Origin: Mesorhizobium loti
Lineage (GTDB): Bacteria > Pseudomonadota > Alphaproteobacteria > Rhizobiales > Rhizobiaceae
Length of the DNA: 64,000 bases
NCBI RefSeq assembly: GCF_001510895.1
Contig: NZ_LPWA01000057.1
Location: 62,001-126,000 of the forward strand
Direction: 5' to 3'
The translations under genes were made by a program, and so were the position numbers. The notes beneath the pieces were generated by a model that saw only the letters and a program-made list of their open reading frames with translations, made no database searches and was not told the origin of the DNA. Below, piece after piece: positions 31,451-41,165 of this stretch (its first letter is position 1; each line of letters begins with the position of its first letter).

Positions 31451-32344
31451 TCACTGCTCGGCTGCGCGCGGTGACGGACTCGGCTTTGCGAACTTCTTCG
31501 CCCCGAACACGCAAGCCACCACGCCGAGCGTGACGACCACCATCAGCGGGCTGACCTGCTCATGCAGCAGTGTCGCCGCAAGCGCCAGGCCGAAGAAAGG
31601 CTGCAGCAACTGCAATTGCCCGACAGCGGCGATGCCGCCTTGCGCCAGGCCGCGATACCAGAACACGAAGCCGATCAGCATGCTGAACAGCGAGACGTAA
31701 GCGAGGCCGATCCATGCGTCGGAGCCGACGCCTGTGAAGGATAGCGGCCTAGTCGCGAAAGCCAGCGCCAGCATGACCGGCAGCGACAGCGCCAGCGCCC
31801 AGCAGATCACCTGCCAGCCGCCGAGCTTGCGCGACAGCGCGGCGCCCTCGGCGTAGCCGAGCCCGCAGGCGATGATTGCCGCGAGCATCAGCGCATCGCC
31901 GACCGGCGACACTGTCACGCCCTGCAGCAGCGCAAAGCCCGCGACCAAAGCGCTGCCCAGGCATGAAAACAGCCAGAAGGCCGGGCGTGGACGGTCGCCG
32001 CCGCGCAGCACGCCGAAGATCGCGGTCGCCAAGGGCAGCAGGCCGACAAAGACGATGGAGTGCGCCGCGGCGACATGTTTGAGCGCCAGCGCCGTCAGCA
32101 AGGGAAAGCCGACTACCACCCCCAGCGCCACGATCATCAGCGAAACCAGATCGCCGCGCTCGGGGCGCTTCTCACGGAACAGAACCAGCATCGCAATCCC
32201 GAGCAGGCCGGCGATCGCCGCCCGGGCCGAGGTCAGGAAGGTCGGGTCGAAATCCATCACCGCCACGCGCGTCGCCGGCAGCGAGCCGCTGAAGATCAGC
32301 ACGCCGATGAAGCCGTTCAGCCAGCCGTTCAGACCCTTATCCAT
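31451..32344 (-). CDS. EamA/DMT-family transporter
   Basis: The 297-residue protein has ten hydrophobic segments in two EamA repeats (GVLIFSGSLPATRVAVMDFD in the first; WIGLAYVSLFSMLIGFVFWY in the second) and a charged C-terminus. It is divergent from a MocR regulator, a pairing typical of regulated exporters. It starts at ATG 32344 (MDKGLNGWLNG). Confidence 0.88.
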   Translation of the reverse strand: MDKGLNGWLNGFIGVLIFSGSLPATRVAVMDFDPTFLTSARAAIAGLLGIAMLVLFREKRPERGDLVSLMIVALGVVVGFPLLTALALKHVAAAHSIVFVGLLPLATAIFGVLRGGDRPRPAFWLFSCLGSALVAGFALLQGVTVSPVGDALMLAAIIACGLGYAEGAALSRKLGGWQVICWALALSLPVMLALAFATRPLSFTGVGSDAWIGLAYVSLFSMLIGFVFWYRGLAQGGIAAVGQLQLLQPFFGLALAATLLHEQVSPLMVVVTLGVVACVFGAKKFAKPSPSPRAAEQ

Positions 32345-32447
32345 CCATCTGCTCCGTTTGCGCTTCCGTACCGTTGCGGCGCATGGAATTGCCAGAGACA
32401 ATGGAGTACAATTCGGCAAAACTGTAATGGTCTGCGGAGGAGTACAG

Positions 32448-33848
32448 ATGGACACGCCCGACCCGAATGCAGCCGGCGGAACGCTTGTCGAGACGGTCAT
32501 GGCGGCAATCCGGCAGCGGATTGCTGCGCGTGTCCTGACGCCGAGCGCCCGCCTGCCTTCGATCCGCGCCTTCGCCGGCACCATGCAGGTATCGAAGTCG
32601 ACCGTGGTGGAGGCCTATGAACGGCTAGCGGCGGAAGGCTCGATCCGCTCACGGCCCGGTTCCGGCTTCTATGCCGCCGGCCCGCTAGCGCCGCTGTCGC
32701 TGGCAGAGATCGGGCCGCGGCTTGATCGCGCCGTCGATCCGCTCTGGGTCTCGCGGCAGTCGCTGGAAGCAGGCGACGAGATGCTGAAACCGGGCTGCGG
32801 CTGGCTGCCGGCCTCGTGGATGCCGCAGGCCGCCTTGCGCCGGGCATTGCGCAGTGCCGCGCGCACTGAGGACGCGACGCTTGCCGACTACGGCACTCCG
32901 CTCGGTCTGCCAGCGCTGCGGCAGCTTCTCGCCCGTCGTCTGTCGGCGCATGGCGTCGAGGCTTCGCCGGATCAGATCATGCTCACCGAATCCGGAACGC
33001 AGGCGATCGATCTTCTGTGCCGGTTCCTGCTCGAGCCTGGCGACACCGTGCTGGTCGACGATCCCTGTTACTTCAATTTTCACGCGCTGCTGCGCGCCCA
33101 TCGGACGAAAGTGGTCGGTGTCCCCATGACGCCGTCAGGGCCTGATATCGACCTGTTCGCGCAGGCGCTCGCCGAGCATCGGCCGCGCCTCTACATCACC
33201 AATTCGGCGCTTCATAACCCGACCGGCGCGGTCCTTTCGCCCGTGATTGCGCACAGGCTGCTGAAGCTCGCCGACCAATCCGACCTCGCCATCATCGAAG
33301 ACGACATCTTTGCTGATTTCGAGCACACGCCGGCGCCGCGGTTGGCCGCCTTCGACGGCCTCGGCCGCGTCGTCCAGATCGGTTCTTTTTCAAAGACGCT
33401 GTCGGCCTCGGTGCGGTGCGGCTTCATCGCCGCACCCCGCGACCGGATGGAAGGGCTGACCGACCTCAAGATCGCGACCTCTTTCGGCGGCGGGCGGCTG
33501 TCCTCCGAGCTGGTGCTGACCCTGCTCAAGGACGGCAGCTATCGCAAGCATGTCGAGCAGCTGCGCGCCCGGCTGGCGCGCGCCATGGCCGAGACCGCCG
33601 GCCGGCTGAAAGCGATGGGCATCATGCCCTGGATCGACCAGCCCACCGGCATGTTTCTGTGGTGTCGCCTGCCCGACGGCATCGACGCCGCCAACGTCGC
33701 CCGCCACGCGCTCTCGGACAATGTCGTGCTGGCACCGGGCAATGCCTTCAGCCTGTCGCATACCGCCGGCCGTTTCATGCGCTTCAACGTCGCCCAATGC
33801 GGAGATGAGCGGATTTTCAGCACGCTCGGGAAAGCGATGGCAAACTGA
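32448..33848 (+). CDS. MocR-type regulator (GntR HTH plus aminotransferase-like domain)
   Basis: The 466-residue protein has an N-terminal winged helix (RLPSIRAFAGTMQVSKSTVV, residues about 30-50). It is followed by a fold-I aminotransferase-like domain with the PLP-lysine segment IGSFSKTLSASVRCGFI and upstream NPTGAVLSP. It starts at ATG 32448 after GGAGGAG. MocR proteins often control a neighbouring divergent gene, here the EamA transporter. GGAGTACA occurs twice in the 100-bp intergenic stretch and could be part of the operator. Confidence 0.9.
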   Translation: MDTPDPNAAGGTLVETVMAAIRQRIAARVLTPSARLPSIRAFAGTMQVSKSTVVEAYERLAAEGSIRSRPGSGFYAAGPLAPLSLAEIGPRLDRAVDPLWVSRQSLEAGDEMLKPGCGWLPASWMPQAALRRALRSAARTEDATLADYGTPLGLPALRQLLARRLSAHGVEASPDQIMLTESGTQAIDLLCRFLLEPGDTVLVDDPCYFNFHALLRAHRTKVVGVPMTPSGPDIDLFAQALAEHRPRLYITNSALHNPTGAVLSPVIAHRLLKLADQSDLAIIEDDIFADFEHTPAPRLAAFDGLGRVVQIGSFSKTLSASVRCGFIAAPRDRMEGLTDLKIATSFGGGRLSSELVLTLLKDGSYRKHVEQLRARLARAMAETAGRLKAMGIMPWIDQPTGMFLWCRLPDGIDAANVARHALSDNVVLAPGNAFSLSHTAGRFMRFNVAQCGDERIFSTLGKAMAN

Positions 33849-33878
33849 GGCTAGACGCCCTGGAAAGCTGCCTGCCGC

Positions 33879-34376
33879 TCAGGATGTTGCTCGCTTGCGG
33901 CGCTCATACATCATCACCAGCGTCTCGGCGGTCAGCGCCGGCTTCTGCTCGCCTTCGATCTCGACGGTGTTGGCCGCCTTCATCAGATACTGGCCGGGGC
34001 CGCGATCCTCCATGGAAAGCAGCGTCGTGCGCAGCCTGATGCGGGCGCCGGACTTCACCGGCGCCAGGAAGCGCACCTTGTCGAAGCCATAGTTGAAGGC
34101 GGCCTGCGTGTTTTCCGGCACGATGCCCATCTCCAGCGCCAGCGCGCCGATGATCGACAGCGTCAGATAGCCATGCGCGATCGTGGTGCGGAACGGGCTC
34201 TGCCGCTTCGCACGTTCGGGGTCGACATGGATCCACTGATGGTCGCCCGTGCATTCGGCGAACTGGTCGATGCGCTGCTGGTCGACCGTCGTCCAGTCCG
34301 ACACGCCGATCTCCTGGCCGGCCATTGTCCGCAACTGTTCGAAGGTCGGCGGCGTTCTCGGCCGATTTTCCGTCAT
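33879..34376 (-). CDS. MaoC-family dehydratase
   Basis: The 165-residue hot-dog-fold protein has the hydratase-2 signature QFAECTGDHQWIHVDPERAK (catalytic Asp and His) and TIAHGYLTLSIIG. Members hydrate trans-2-enoyl-CoA to (R)-3-hydroxyacyl-CoA, a link to polyhydroxyalkanoate metabolism. That fits the phasin-like gene about 150 bp upstream on the same strand. Confidence 0.87.
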   Translation of the reverse strand: MTENRPRTPPTFEQLRTMAGQEIGVSDWTTVDQQRIDQFAECTGDHQWIHVDPERAKRQSPFRTTIAHGYLTLSIIGALALEMGIVPENTQAAFNYGFDKVRFLAPVKSGARIRLRTTLLSMEDRGPGQYLMKAANTVEIEGEQKPALTAETLVMMYERRKRATS

Positions 34377-34529
34377 TCCTGCTTTCCCGGTGGCTTCTGC
34401 CAGTCTCCCGACCATGAACCGGCGGCTCCTGTCAATTCGCGGCCCTACGATTTCACTCTTGGACGCGATTTCGCTCTTAGAGTTGACGGCTTTACGGCAG
34501 GCTGGGAACGCGGGACCGCGTGCGCCGGT

Positions 34530-34955
34530 TCAATTCCTGTCGTAGCCGGCGCGGATTTCCGCCATCGCGTCCTTGATCCTGTGCAGGATTTCGATCGATT
34601 CGGTGCCGGACTTTTTGACGAGTTCGGCCACCTCGCCGGCATTCTTCAGCGTTGTTTCGAAGGATTTCCTGGCAAATTCCACCTGCTTTGTCATCAACTC
34701 CTGCGGATTGCCCGGAGCCTGGTAGTTCTGCGCCATCCGAGTAATTTCGCCGAGTGCCTCCTGCACCATCTCGTGCTGCCTCGACAGAACGGAGGTTGCG
34801 CCGGCGGCACTTGCCCTGGCCGACTTTTCCAGAGCCTCGAGATTCTTGCGGTGATGGTCGAGGATCGCCTGAACGTCGACCTTCGGCAGCTTCAGGTCGC
34901 GGCCGAACCTGCCGAAAATGTCGAGGAAAGAGTCGGATTCCGGTCGTCTTGCCAT
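34530..34955 (-). CDS. Phasin-family protein
   Basis: A 141-residue, mostly helical protein without cysteine. Conserved phasin blocks are AILDHHRKNLEALEKSARAS and MVQEALGEITRMAQNY, then KQVEFARKSFETTLKNAGEV. Phasins coat polyhydroxyalkanoate granules. The neighbouring MaoC hydratase supports that setting. The start at ATG 34955 follows GGAGGCGAC. Confidence 0.82.
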   Translation of the reverse strand: MARRPESDSFLDIFGRFGRDLKLPKVDVQAILDHHRKNLEALEKSARASAAGATSVLSRQHEMVQEALGEITRMAQNYQAPGNPQELMTKQVEFARKSFETTLKNAGEVAELVKKSGTESIEILHRIKDAMAEIRAGYDRN

Positions 34956-35022
34956 GTCGTCGCCTCCCGATCTGCCGCATCTGCGGCGCCCGCTAGGGAG
35001 AATAGTGCGCGCCCGGCCCGCG

Positions 35023-36318
35023 TCAATTGACGAGAAACAGCCGCTCCGCCGTGTAGAGCACCAGACCGGCCAGGCCGCCGATCACCATGCCGTTGAAGCG
35101 GATATATTGCAGGTCCTTGCCGATGTTGATCTCGATCAGCCGCGTCAGCTGTGCCAGGTCCCAGCGCTTGACCTGATCGGCGATGAACTTCGACACGCCG
35201 CTCTTCTGGCTCTCGACGAACGAAGCCAGCGCCACGACAAAACCCTGGTTCATGTCGGCCCTGATCTGGGCATCGTCGGCCAGATGCCGGCCGACCTCGA
35301 CGAACATGTTGGCAAGATGCTCGCGGATCATCGAATTCGGCGCGTTGGCATCCTGCTCGATGAACAGGCGCATGCTTGCCCACGTGTCGCCGGCCAGCGC
35401 CCTGACTTCCGGACGGCCAAGGAAATCGCGCTTCAGCTTCTCTGCGCGCCTTGCATATTGCTTGGATGTCCTGAGCCGCTCGATGAAGGCGAGCGCAAAA
35501 CGGTCGAATTCGGCGCGCATCGGATGATCGGGATCGGCCCGCACCTCATCGAGCAGCGACCCGGCGGAAGCGACGATCTTCTTCAGCAGATAGGCGTCGG
35601 CGCGAAACAGGTTGAAGAGCGACGGCAATTCCTCGCGGATCTTCTCACGCATCGTCGCCAGGGCCTTCTCGTCGTTCAGGAAACGCCCGACCACCCTGGT
35701 GAACTCGTCGAACAGCTTTTGATGACGGCGGTCGTCGGTGAGTGCCGACAACAGCTCCGCGGCTAAAGGCGCCAAAGGCACCTTTTCGATCTGCTCCAGC
35801 ATGCGGCTGGTGACGAAGTCGCGCAGCCCCGACTGCTCGACCGCGGCTAGAGTCTGCGGCACGAGCCGGGCGACGAACCGCGACAGCCCTGCGGCGCGTT
35901 CAGCGTCCGCCAGCCAGTCGGCAACGAGAGCTGCAAAGTCAACCTCGGCAAGCTTTTCCCGCACCGGCTCCGGCGCGAGGAAATTGGCTTCGATGAAGCG
36001 GCCGAGATTGTCCGCGATGCGGTGCTGGTTCTCCGGGATGATGGCGGTGTGCGGGATTGGCAGGCCGAGCGGCCGCCTGAACAGCGCGACGACCGCATAC
36101 CAGTCTGCGAGGCCGCCGATGGTCGCCGCCTCGGCGAAGGCAGCGACGAAGCCGAGCCATGGATGGCTGCCCTGGAAAGATTTTGCGAACGCGAAGACGA
36201 GGATGCATAGAGCAAGCGCCGCGCCGGCGATGAACTTGGTCCGCCGCAATGCCGAAAGCTTTGCCTGCGCATCGGCGTCGAATCGAACCGGCGCGAGCGC
36301 CTGAACTGATTGTGACAT
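35023..36318 (-). CDS. DUF445-family membrane protein
   Basis: The 431-residue protein begins MSQSVQALAPVRFDADAQAK. It has an N-terminal membrane helix (FIAGAALALCILVFAFAKSF), the family segment IGGLADWYAVVALFRRPLGLPIPHT, a long charged helical region, and a C-terminal hydrophobic hairpin near MVIGGLAGLVLYTAERLFL. DUF445 proteins are conserved but of unknown function, with coiled regions on one side of the membrane. Confidence 0.85.
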   Translation of the reverse strand: MSQSVQALAPVRFDADAQAKLSALRRTKFIAGAALALCILVFAFAKSFQGSHPWLGFVAAFAEAATIGGLADWYAVVALFRRPLGLPIPHTAIIPENQHRIADNLGRFIEANFLAPEPVREKLAEVDFAALVADWLADAERAAGLSRFVARLVPQTLAAVEQSGLRDFVTSRMLEQIEKVPLAPLAAELLSALTDDRRHQKLFDEFTRVVGRFLNDEKALATMREKIREELPSLFNLFRADAYLLKKIVASAGSLLDEVRADPDHPMRAEFDRFALAFIERLRTSKQYARRAEKLKRDFLGRPEVRALAGDTWASMRLFIEQDANAPNSMIREHLANMFVEVGRHLADDAQIRADMNQGFVVALASFVESQKSGVSKFIADQVKRWDLAQLTRLIEINIGKDLQYIRFNGMVIGGLAGLVLYTAERLFLVN

Positions 36319-36424
36319 GGAAGGGCCGTTTCCTCTTTGCACCCGGACTCATCTAGTGCCTGCGCCGGCGAAACGCTCGCTCAAAGCGAATTGGGCCGCT
36401 GACGCGCCGGCATGCACAAAAAGT

Positions 36425-36439
36425 TGACACGTTTATTCA
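36425..36439. promoter_or_regulatory. Candidate iron-responsive operator (IRO box) upstream of rirA
   Basis: TGA-CACGTTTAT-TCA fits the TGA-N9-TCA consensus bound by RirA. It lies 80 bp upstream of the rirA ATG and suggests autoregulation. A palindrome TGGAA-TTG-TTCCA follows at 36459-36471. Confidence 0.65.
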
Positions 36440-36519
36440 GCTATGTGCCGGTCCAGTCTGGAATTGTTCCAAACTATGGGCCATATTCGGCCCAAGCTAA
36501 TGTTTTCGCGAGGTTTACC

Positions 36520-36981
36520 ATGCGGCTCACGCGCCAGACCAACTATGCGATGCGCATCCTGATGTATTGCGCCGCGAATACCGACAGGCTGAGCCGCATC
36601 CCTGAGATCGCCGCCGCCTATTCGGTTTCGGAACTGTTCCTGTTCAAGATCCTGCAGCCGCTGGTCGAGGCCGGCCTGGTCGAAACGGTGCGCGGCCGCA
36701 ACGGCGGCGTGAGGCTTGGCCGCCCGGCCGAACAGATCAGCCTGTTCGATGTCGTGCGTGTCACCGAAGAGAGCTTCGCCATGGCCGAATGTTTCGAAAA
36801 CGACGCCGCTGAATGCCCGCTGGTCGACAGCTGCGCCTTGAATTCGGCACTGCGCGAGGCACTCAACGCCTTCTTTGCCGTGCTTTCCCGCTACACGGTC
36901 GCCGACCTCGTCGCCGCGCGCCCGAACGTGCGCCATCTGCTCGGCATCGACCTCTTGGAGCAGCGCGCTCCGGCGGCTTGA
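36520..36981 (+). CDS. rirA: Rrf2-family iron-responsive regulator RirA
   Basis: RirA is the rhizobial iron-sulfur repressor that shuts off iron-uptake genes when iron is sufficient. The 153-residue product starts MRLTRQTNYAMRILMYCAAN, has the winged-helix block EIAAAYSVSELFLFKILQPL and carries three cluster cysteines at positions 91, 99 and 105, the known RirA spacing. RGRNGGVRLGRPAEQISLFD is the wing. It converges with the hmu operon. I chose ATG 36520 over an upstream start because conservation begins there. Confidence 0.95.
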   Translation: MRLTRQTNYAMRILMYCAANTDRLSRIPEIAAAYSVSELFLFKILQPLVEAGLVETVRGRNGGVRLGRPAEQISLFDVVRVTEESFAMAECFENDAAECPLVDSCALNSALREALNAFFAVLSRYTVADLVAARPNVRHLLGIDLLEQRAPAA

Positions 36982-36982
36982 A

Positions 36983-37771
36983 TTAAGCTGCCGATTGCGG
37001 CAGCACGAAAGGCATATTGGCTGAAGGCAGCACCCCGACCTTCAGCCGACAGTCGAACACCCTTTCGATCAGCTCGTCGTTCAGCACATCTTGCGGTGAG
37101 CCGGCAGCAGCCAGCTGGCCGCGATGCAGCACGAAAATGCTATCGGCATACATCGCCGTCAGATTGAGGTCGTGCAGGATCGCCACGACACCGCCGCCGC
37201 GACGGGCAAAGTCGCGCGCTATATTCATGATGATGAGCTGATGCTTGACGTCGAGGCTGGAGACCGGCTCATCGAGAAAGAGATAGCGCGGCCTCCCCTC
37301 CAGCACCGGCGCCCAGACCTGGTAGAGCACCCGGGCAAGCTGCACGCGCTGCTGCTCGCCGCCTGAAAGCTCCTGATAGAAGCGGCCGGCAAAACCGTCG
37401 AGATCGACGCGCGCCAGCGCCCGCTCCGGCAGCCGCGCATCCTCGCCGGGCAGCACGCCGGAGCGGCCGCAGATCAGGCCGAGGCGCACGATCTCGCGCA
37501 CCGTGAAGGGAAAGGACAGCGAGGTCGACTGCGGCAGCACCGCGCGAAGCGTCGCTGCTTCCACCGGTTTCATGGCGGACAGATCGCGGCCGTTGAGCGT
37601 GACCGTGCCGGTATAGGAAAGCTCACCCGTCAGCGCCTTGAGCAGGGTCGTCTTGCCGGACCCGTTCGGGCCGACGATTGCCGAGAACTCGCCCGGTCGC
37701 GCGGTAAAATCGATATGCGACACGATGCGCCTACCGCCGATCGCCACGGAGATGTCACGTGCTTCGATCAT
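36983..37771 (-). CDS. hmuV: Haem ABC transporter ATP-binding protein
   Basis: The 262-residue ATPase has Walker A GPNGSGKTTLLKAL, signature ELSGGEQQRVQLARVLYQ, Walker B YLFLDEPVSSLD and the switch His in AILHDLNL. It begins at ATG 37771 (MIEARDISVAIGG), 7 bp after the hmuU stop. The broken hmuU frame makes U and V appear fused in one frame; they are two genes. It is the last gene of hmuPSTUV and converges with rirA two bases away. Confidence 0.94.
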   Translation of the reverse strand: MIEARDISVAIGGRRIVSHIDFTARPGEFSAIVGPNGSGKTTLLKALTGELSYTGTVTLNGRDLSAMKPVEAATLRAVLPQSTSLSFPFTVREIVRLGLICGRSGVLPGEDARLPERALARVDLDGFAGRFYQELSGGEQQRVQLARVLYQVWAPVLEGRPRYLFLDEPVSSLDVKHQLIIMNIARDFARRGGGVVAILHDLNLTAMYADSIFVLHRGQLAAAGSPQDVLNDELIERVFDCRLKVGVLPSANMPFVLPQSAA

Positions 37772-37778
37772 CGGCAGC

Positions 37779-38878
37779 TCACAAATCGACGATGCCGCGC
37801 TTGCGCAGCAGGATCCACAGGAAGAACGGCGCGCCGGCGACCGCCGTGACGATGCCGATCGCAGCTCAGCCGGAGCGACGACAGTGCGGGCGACCGCGTC
37901 GGCGAGCAGAAGCAGCGAGGCACCGAGCAAGGCCGAGGCCGGCAGCAAATAGCGGTTGTCCGGACCGATCGCGAGGCGCAAGAGATGCGGCACGACGATG
38001 CCGATGAAGCCGATGCCGCCGCTGACGGCAACCGACGCGCCGACCGCTGCCGACACCGCGACGATGGCCGTGTATTTCAGCCGCTGTACCGGAATGCCGA
38101 GATGGCCTGCGGTCGCTTCTCCAAGCGCCAGCGCGTTGAGGCCGCGTGACAGGACCGGCATCGTCGCCAGCGCCAGCACGATCACCGGCCCGACCGTGCC
38201 GATCTTCGGCCATGTCGCGCCGGCAAGCGAGCCGAGTTGCCAGAAGGTCAGGTCGCGCAGCTGCCGATCGTCGGCTATGAAGACGAGGATGCCGACGAGC
38301 GCCATCGCCAGCGCGGAAATCGCCAGGCCGGCAAGCAACATCGTGGCCACAGACGTCTGGCCTTGGCGCGTCGCGATCGCGTAAAGCAAAGACGTCACCG
38401 CCAAGCCGCCGAAGAAAGCCGCCAACGGCAAAGCGAACGCGCCGAGACCGAGCGTGACGGGCGCAAGCCAGGTCGCGCCGAGCACGATGATCGCCACCGC
38501 GCCGAGGCTCGAGCCGGCGGAGACGCCGATCAGGCCGGGGTCGGCAAGCGGATTGCGGAACAGGCCCTGCATCACCGCGCCCGAAACGGCGAGCGCGGCG
38601 CCGATCAGCACGCCGAGCAGCACGCGCGGCATGCGGATGTCATAGACGATCAGTTGGTCGCGGGCAGCGAGCGCCGCATCCGCCGGCGCGGCTCCGGTGA
38701 GCCAGTCGCGAATGACGCGAACCGCGGACGCGTCCGAAGCACCCGAGGTCAGCGACAGCAATATCGATAGCGCAAGCGTGAGCGACAAAAGCAGGATGAC
38801 AACCCTTGCCCGTGCCGAGCGATCGCCATCGGCTGCCATCACCCTGTCCGCCGGACCGGCAATCGACTGATCGGCCAT
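37779..38878 (-). CDS. hmuU: Haem ABC transporter permease, frameshifted near the C-terminus
   Basis: A FecCD-type permease with about ten membrane helices: GVLIGAALAVSGAVMQGLFR, NPLADPGLIGVSAGSSLGAV, GGIGFIGIVVPHLLRLAIGP. One base is missing near 37860 (GAGCTGCGATC where GAGCTGCCGATC is expected). Restored, the protein continues IGIVTAVAGAPFFLWILL and ends at 37779 with 366 residues, normal for HmuU. It sits between hmuT and hmuV. Confidence 0.92.
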
Positions 38879-38884
38879 GGCTGC

Positions 38885-39772
38885 TTAGTCCGTGACCTGG
38901 TTGCCGTAGAGCGAGACGGCAAGGTCGTGGATGGCCTCGGCCGTGCGCGGCCCGAAGCCCAGCAGATAGCCGCCGTCCATGCTGATCACCTTGCGGGCGG
39001 CACCCGCCGGCGTCGAGGCGATCGACGGGTTTGCGAACAGCTCGTCTTCCGAAATCGGCGGTCCGGCGTTCTTCATCGTCAGGATCACATCCGGCCTGGC
39101 GGTGACGATCGCCTCGTCCGACATCTGCTTGTGGCCGGAAAAACCCTCGACCGCGTTGACCGCGCCGGCGAGCTTGATGATGCCGTCGCCGGCGGTGTCG
39201 CTGCCTGCCGCAAGGATCTTGCCGCCCTGCGTCGACAACACGAACAGGATGCGCTTGCGCTCCTTGATGGACGCCGTCTGCTTCTCGGCCGACTTCAGTT
39301 TTGTGTCCATCTCGGCCGCCAGTCGTTCGGCCTTGGCGTCGACGCCGAGCGCCCTGCCGACGATGCGGATCTTTTCGAGGATGCCTTCATGGCTGTAGTG
39401 CTCGGGCACTTCGATGAAGGGCACGCTCGATTTCTTCAGCACATCGACCGCTTCCTTCGGTCCGCTGCCATGCAGCGCCAGGATTCCGGTCGGATTGACC
39501 GACAGGACCCCCTCCGGCGACAGCGCGCGCATGTAGCCGACATCGGGCAGCTTGAGCGCGGCTTGCGGGAAATAGCTGGTCGAATCGCGGGCGACGAGAT
39601 GCTCCTCTTCGCCAAGCGCGTAGACGATCTCGGTGATGGAGCCGCCGATGGAGGCGATCCGCGAATTGTCCGAGAAGACCGCCGCACTTTCGTTGGCCCC
39701 GGCGGGCAGGACAGCGAGCAGAACGCCGAGCACCGGCGCGAGCGCCGAGCGGAAACTGAAAACCACACGCAT
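38885..39772 (-). CDS. hmuT: Periplasmic haem-binding protein
   Basis: The 295-residue class III substrate-binding protein has an N-terminal signal peptide (FRSALAPVLGVLLAVLPAGA) and family blocks RIASIGGSITEIVYALGEEE, GVLSVNPTGILALHGSGP and FIEVPEHYSHEGIL. It hands haem to HmuUV. Its ATG at 39772 is 10 bp from the hmuS stop, and its own stop is 6 bp from hmuU, so the genes form one operon. Confidence 0.93.
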   Translation of the reverse strand: MRVVFSFRSALAPVLGVLLAVLPAGANESAAVFSDNSRIASIGGSITEIVYALGEEEHLVARDSTSYFPQAALKLPDVGYMRALSPEGVLSVNPTGILALHGSGPKEAVDVLKKSSVPFIEVPEHYSHEGILEKIRIVGRALGVDAKAERLAAEMDTKLKSAEKQTASIKERKRILFVLSTQGGKILAAGSDTAGDGIIKLAGAVNAVEGFSGHKQMSDEAIVTARPDVILTMKNAGPPISEDELFANPSIASTPAGAARKVISMDGGYLLGFGPRTAEAIHDLAVSLYGNQVTD

Positions 39773-39782
39773 TCGTCTTGCC

Positions 39783-40844
39783 TCACGCAGCCGTCGGGTT
39801 GGGAATGCGGGGCAGGTTCTCGGCGAGGAAGCGCCAGTCTTCCCGCTCGCCCTCGCCTTCATGGCGCCTGCCGAAGAACTGGATGATCATGCCGCCCTTG
39901 GCGTCATAGGCCTCGAGCGAGGTGACATGGCCGTCCTTGGTCGGCTTGCGCACTGCCCAGACTTCGTGGATGTGATCGGTCCTGAGATGCAGGTGGAAGG
40001 TTTCGTCGAGCACGTTGATCCACGGTCCCATCGGCTTGACCGACTTGATCGGACCGGAATGGATCTGGATGCAGCCGCGGTTTCCGACGAAGCACATGAT
40101 CGGCATCTCACCTTCCGCCGCGTGGTGGAACATGGCGCCGACGGCATCATTGTCGAGCAGCCAGGCATAGTCCTGGCCGACCATGCGCACCGCCTCGCGG
40201 CGGCTGAGCTTCAGTGTCTTCAGCATGCCGAAGAACTGATGCACGTCGGTCATCCGGCTCCAGCGGTCGCGCAGGTCGTCGATCGAGGCAACCGAGCCCT
40301 GGTTCTCCCCTTCACCTTCCGCCGCGCTTGAAGCGATTGCGACAGCCGGTTCCTGGTTCGACGACTCGAGGCTCGCCACCAGCTTCTGGTAGGCATAGAG
40401 GTTCGACGCGGGCCGCAGATGCACCTTGTGCACCGCCTCGCCGGCGGCATCGAAGAACTGCAGGCTGCGGCGAATCTCGCCACCGTCGCGCTTCTCGACG
40501 GCAAAGCCATGCGCCCACACCTTCGGGAAGATGCGCAGGTCGATGTTCTCGCCGAGCACCATGGCATTGTGATTGCCGGTGACGACCTTGTCGTAGACGC
40601 CGATCTTCTCGTGCACGGCGCTTTCGTTGCGGGTCAGCGCCATCACCTCGCCAACCGCTTCGAGGCCGGTCAAAAGATCGTTGACGCGCGGCTCGACCCG
40701 CACGACCCCGTGGCCGCAATGCGCCGCGACCAGCTCCGCTTCCGAAATGCCGAGTTGGGCCGCGAGATCGCGCTCGCGCATCTTCGGATTGTCTTCCCGT
40801 GCCCGCCGGATCTCTTCCGGCGACGGCTTCACGCGCTGGTCCAT
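39783..40844 (-). CDS. hmuS: Haem-handling/degrading protein HmuS
   Basis: The 353-residue cytoplasmic protein has the duplicated HemS/ChuX fold: VHEKIGVYDKVVTGNHNAMV in the first half and FVGNRGCIQIHSGPIKSVKP in the second. It carries haem from HmuUV to breakdown enzymes or participates in it. ATG 40844 (MDQRVKPSPEEIRR) is preferred; a GTG nine bases upstream is possible. Confidence 0.93.
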   Translation of the reverse strand: MDQRVKPSPEEIRRAREDNPKMRERDLAAQLGISEAELVAAHCGHGVVRVEPRVNDLLTGLEAVGEVMALTRNESAVHEKIGVYDKVVTGNHNAMVLGENIDLRIFPKVWAHGFAVEKRDGGEIRRSLQFFDAAGEAVHKVHLRPASNLYAYQKLVASLESSNQEPAVAIASSAAEGEGENQGSVASIDDLRDRWSRMTDVHQFFGMLKTLKLSRREAVRMVGQDYAWLLDNDAVGAMFHHAAEGEMPIMCFVGNRGCIQIHSGPIKSVKPMGPWINVLDETFHLHLRTDHIHEVWAVRKPTKDGHVTSLEAYDAKGGMIIQFFGRRHEGEGEREDWRFLAENLPRIPNPTAA

Positions 40845-40893
40845 GTCGTCCACCTACCCCACCCTTCCGTCTGCTCTATTCGCCTGATCATGC

Positions 40894-41100
40894 TTACTTG
40901 TTGAGGATCAGCTTGCCCTGGCGGGTGATCTTCAGGTGGTAGAGCGCGCCGTGATGCTCGATGCCGATCTCGTGCTCGCCCTGGAACAGCGCGTTGCTGG
41001 AGAGCGTGCGCACCGCCATCGGCACGCGCTCGAAACGTGTCGGCATATCGTCTGAACGGCGGACGCGATAGCGGAAGTCGTTGGGATTGTGCGTGTTCAT
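40894..41100 (-). CDS. hmuP: Hemin uptake protein HemP/HmuP
   Basis: A 68-residue protein ending LYHLKITRQGKLILNK, the characteristic HemP C-terminus, with VRTLSSNALFQGEHEIGIEH before it. In Bradyrhizobium HmuP is a coactivator needed for expression of the haem receptor gene. It lies divergent to hmuR across a 200-bp promoter region, and hmuS follows 49 bp downstream. Confidence 0.92.
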   Translation of the reverse strand: MNTHNPNDFRYRVRRSDDMPTRFERVPMAVRTLSSNALFQGEHEIGIEHHGALYHLKITRQGKLILNK

Positions 41101-41165
41101 CGGGTCGGTCCTTCTGCTGTGCCGGCCGTCTGGCCGGATGCCTCGTAAAATGCCGATTCAATTCT

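Noticed and set aside
36983-38878. One continuous frame that would be a fused HmuU-HmuV protein
   Set aside because: The join follows a missing base near 37860. The corrected frame ends hmuU at 37779, and hmuV has its own ATG at 37771, so there are two genes.
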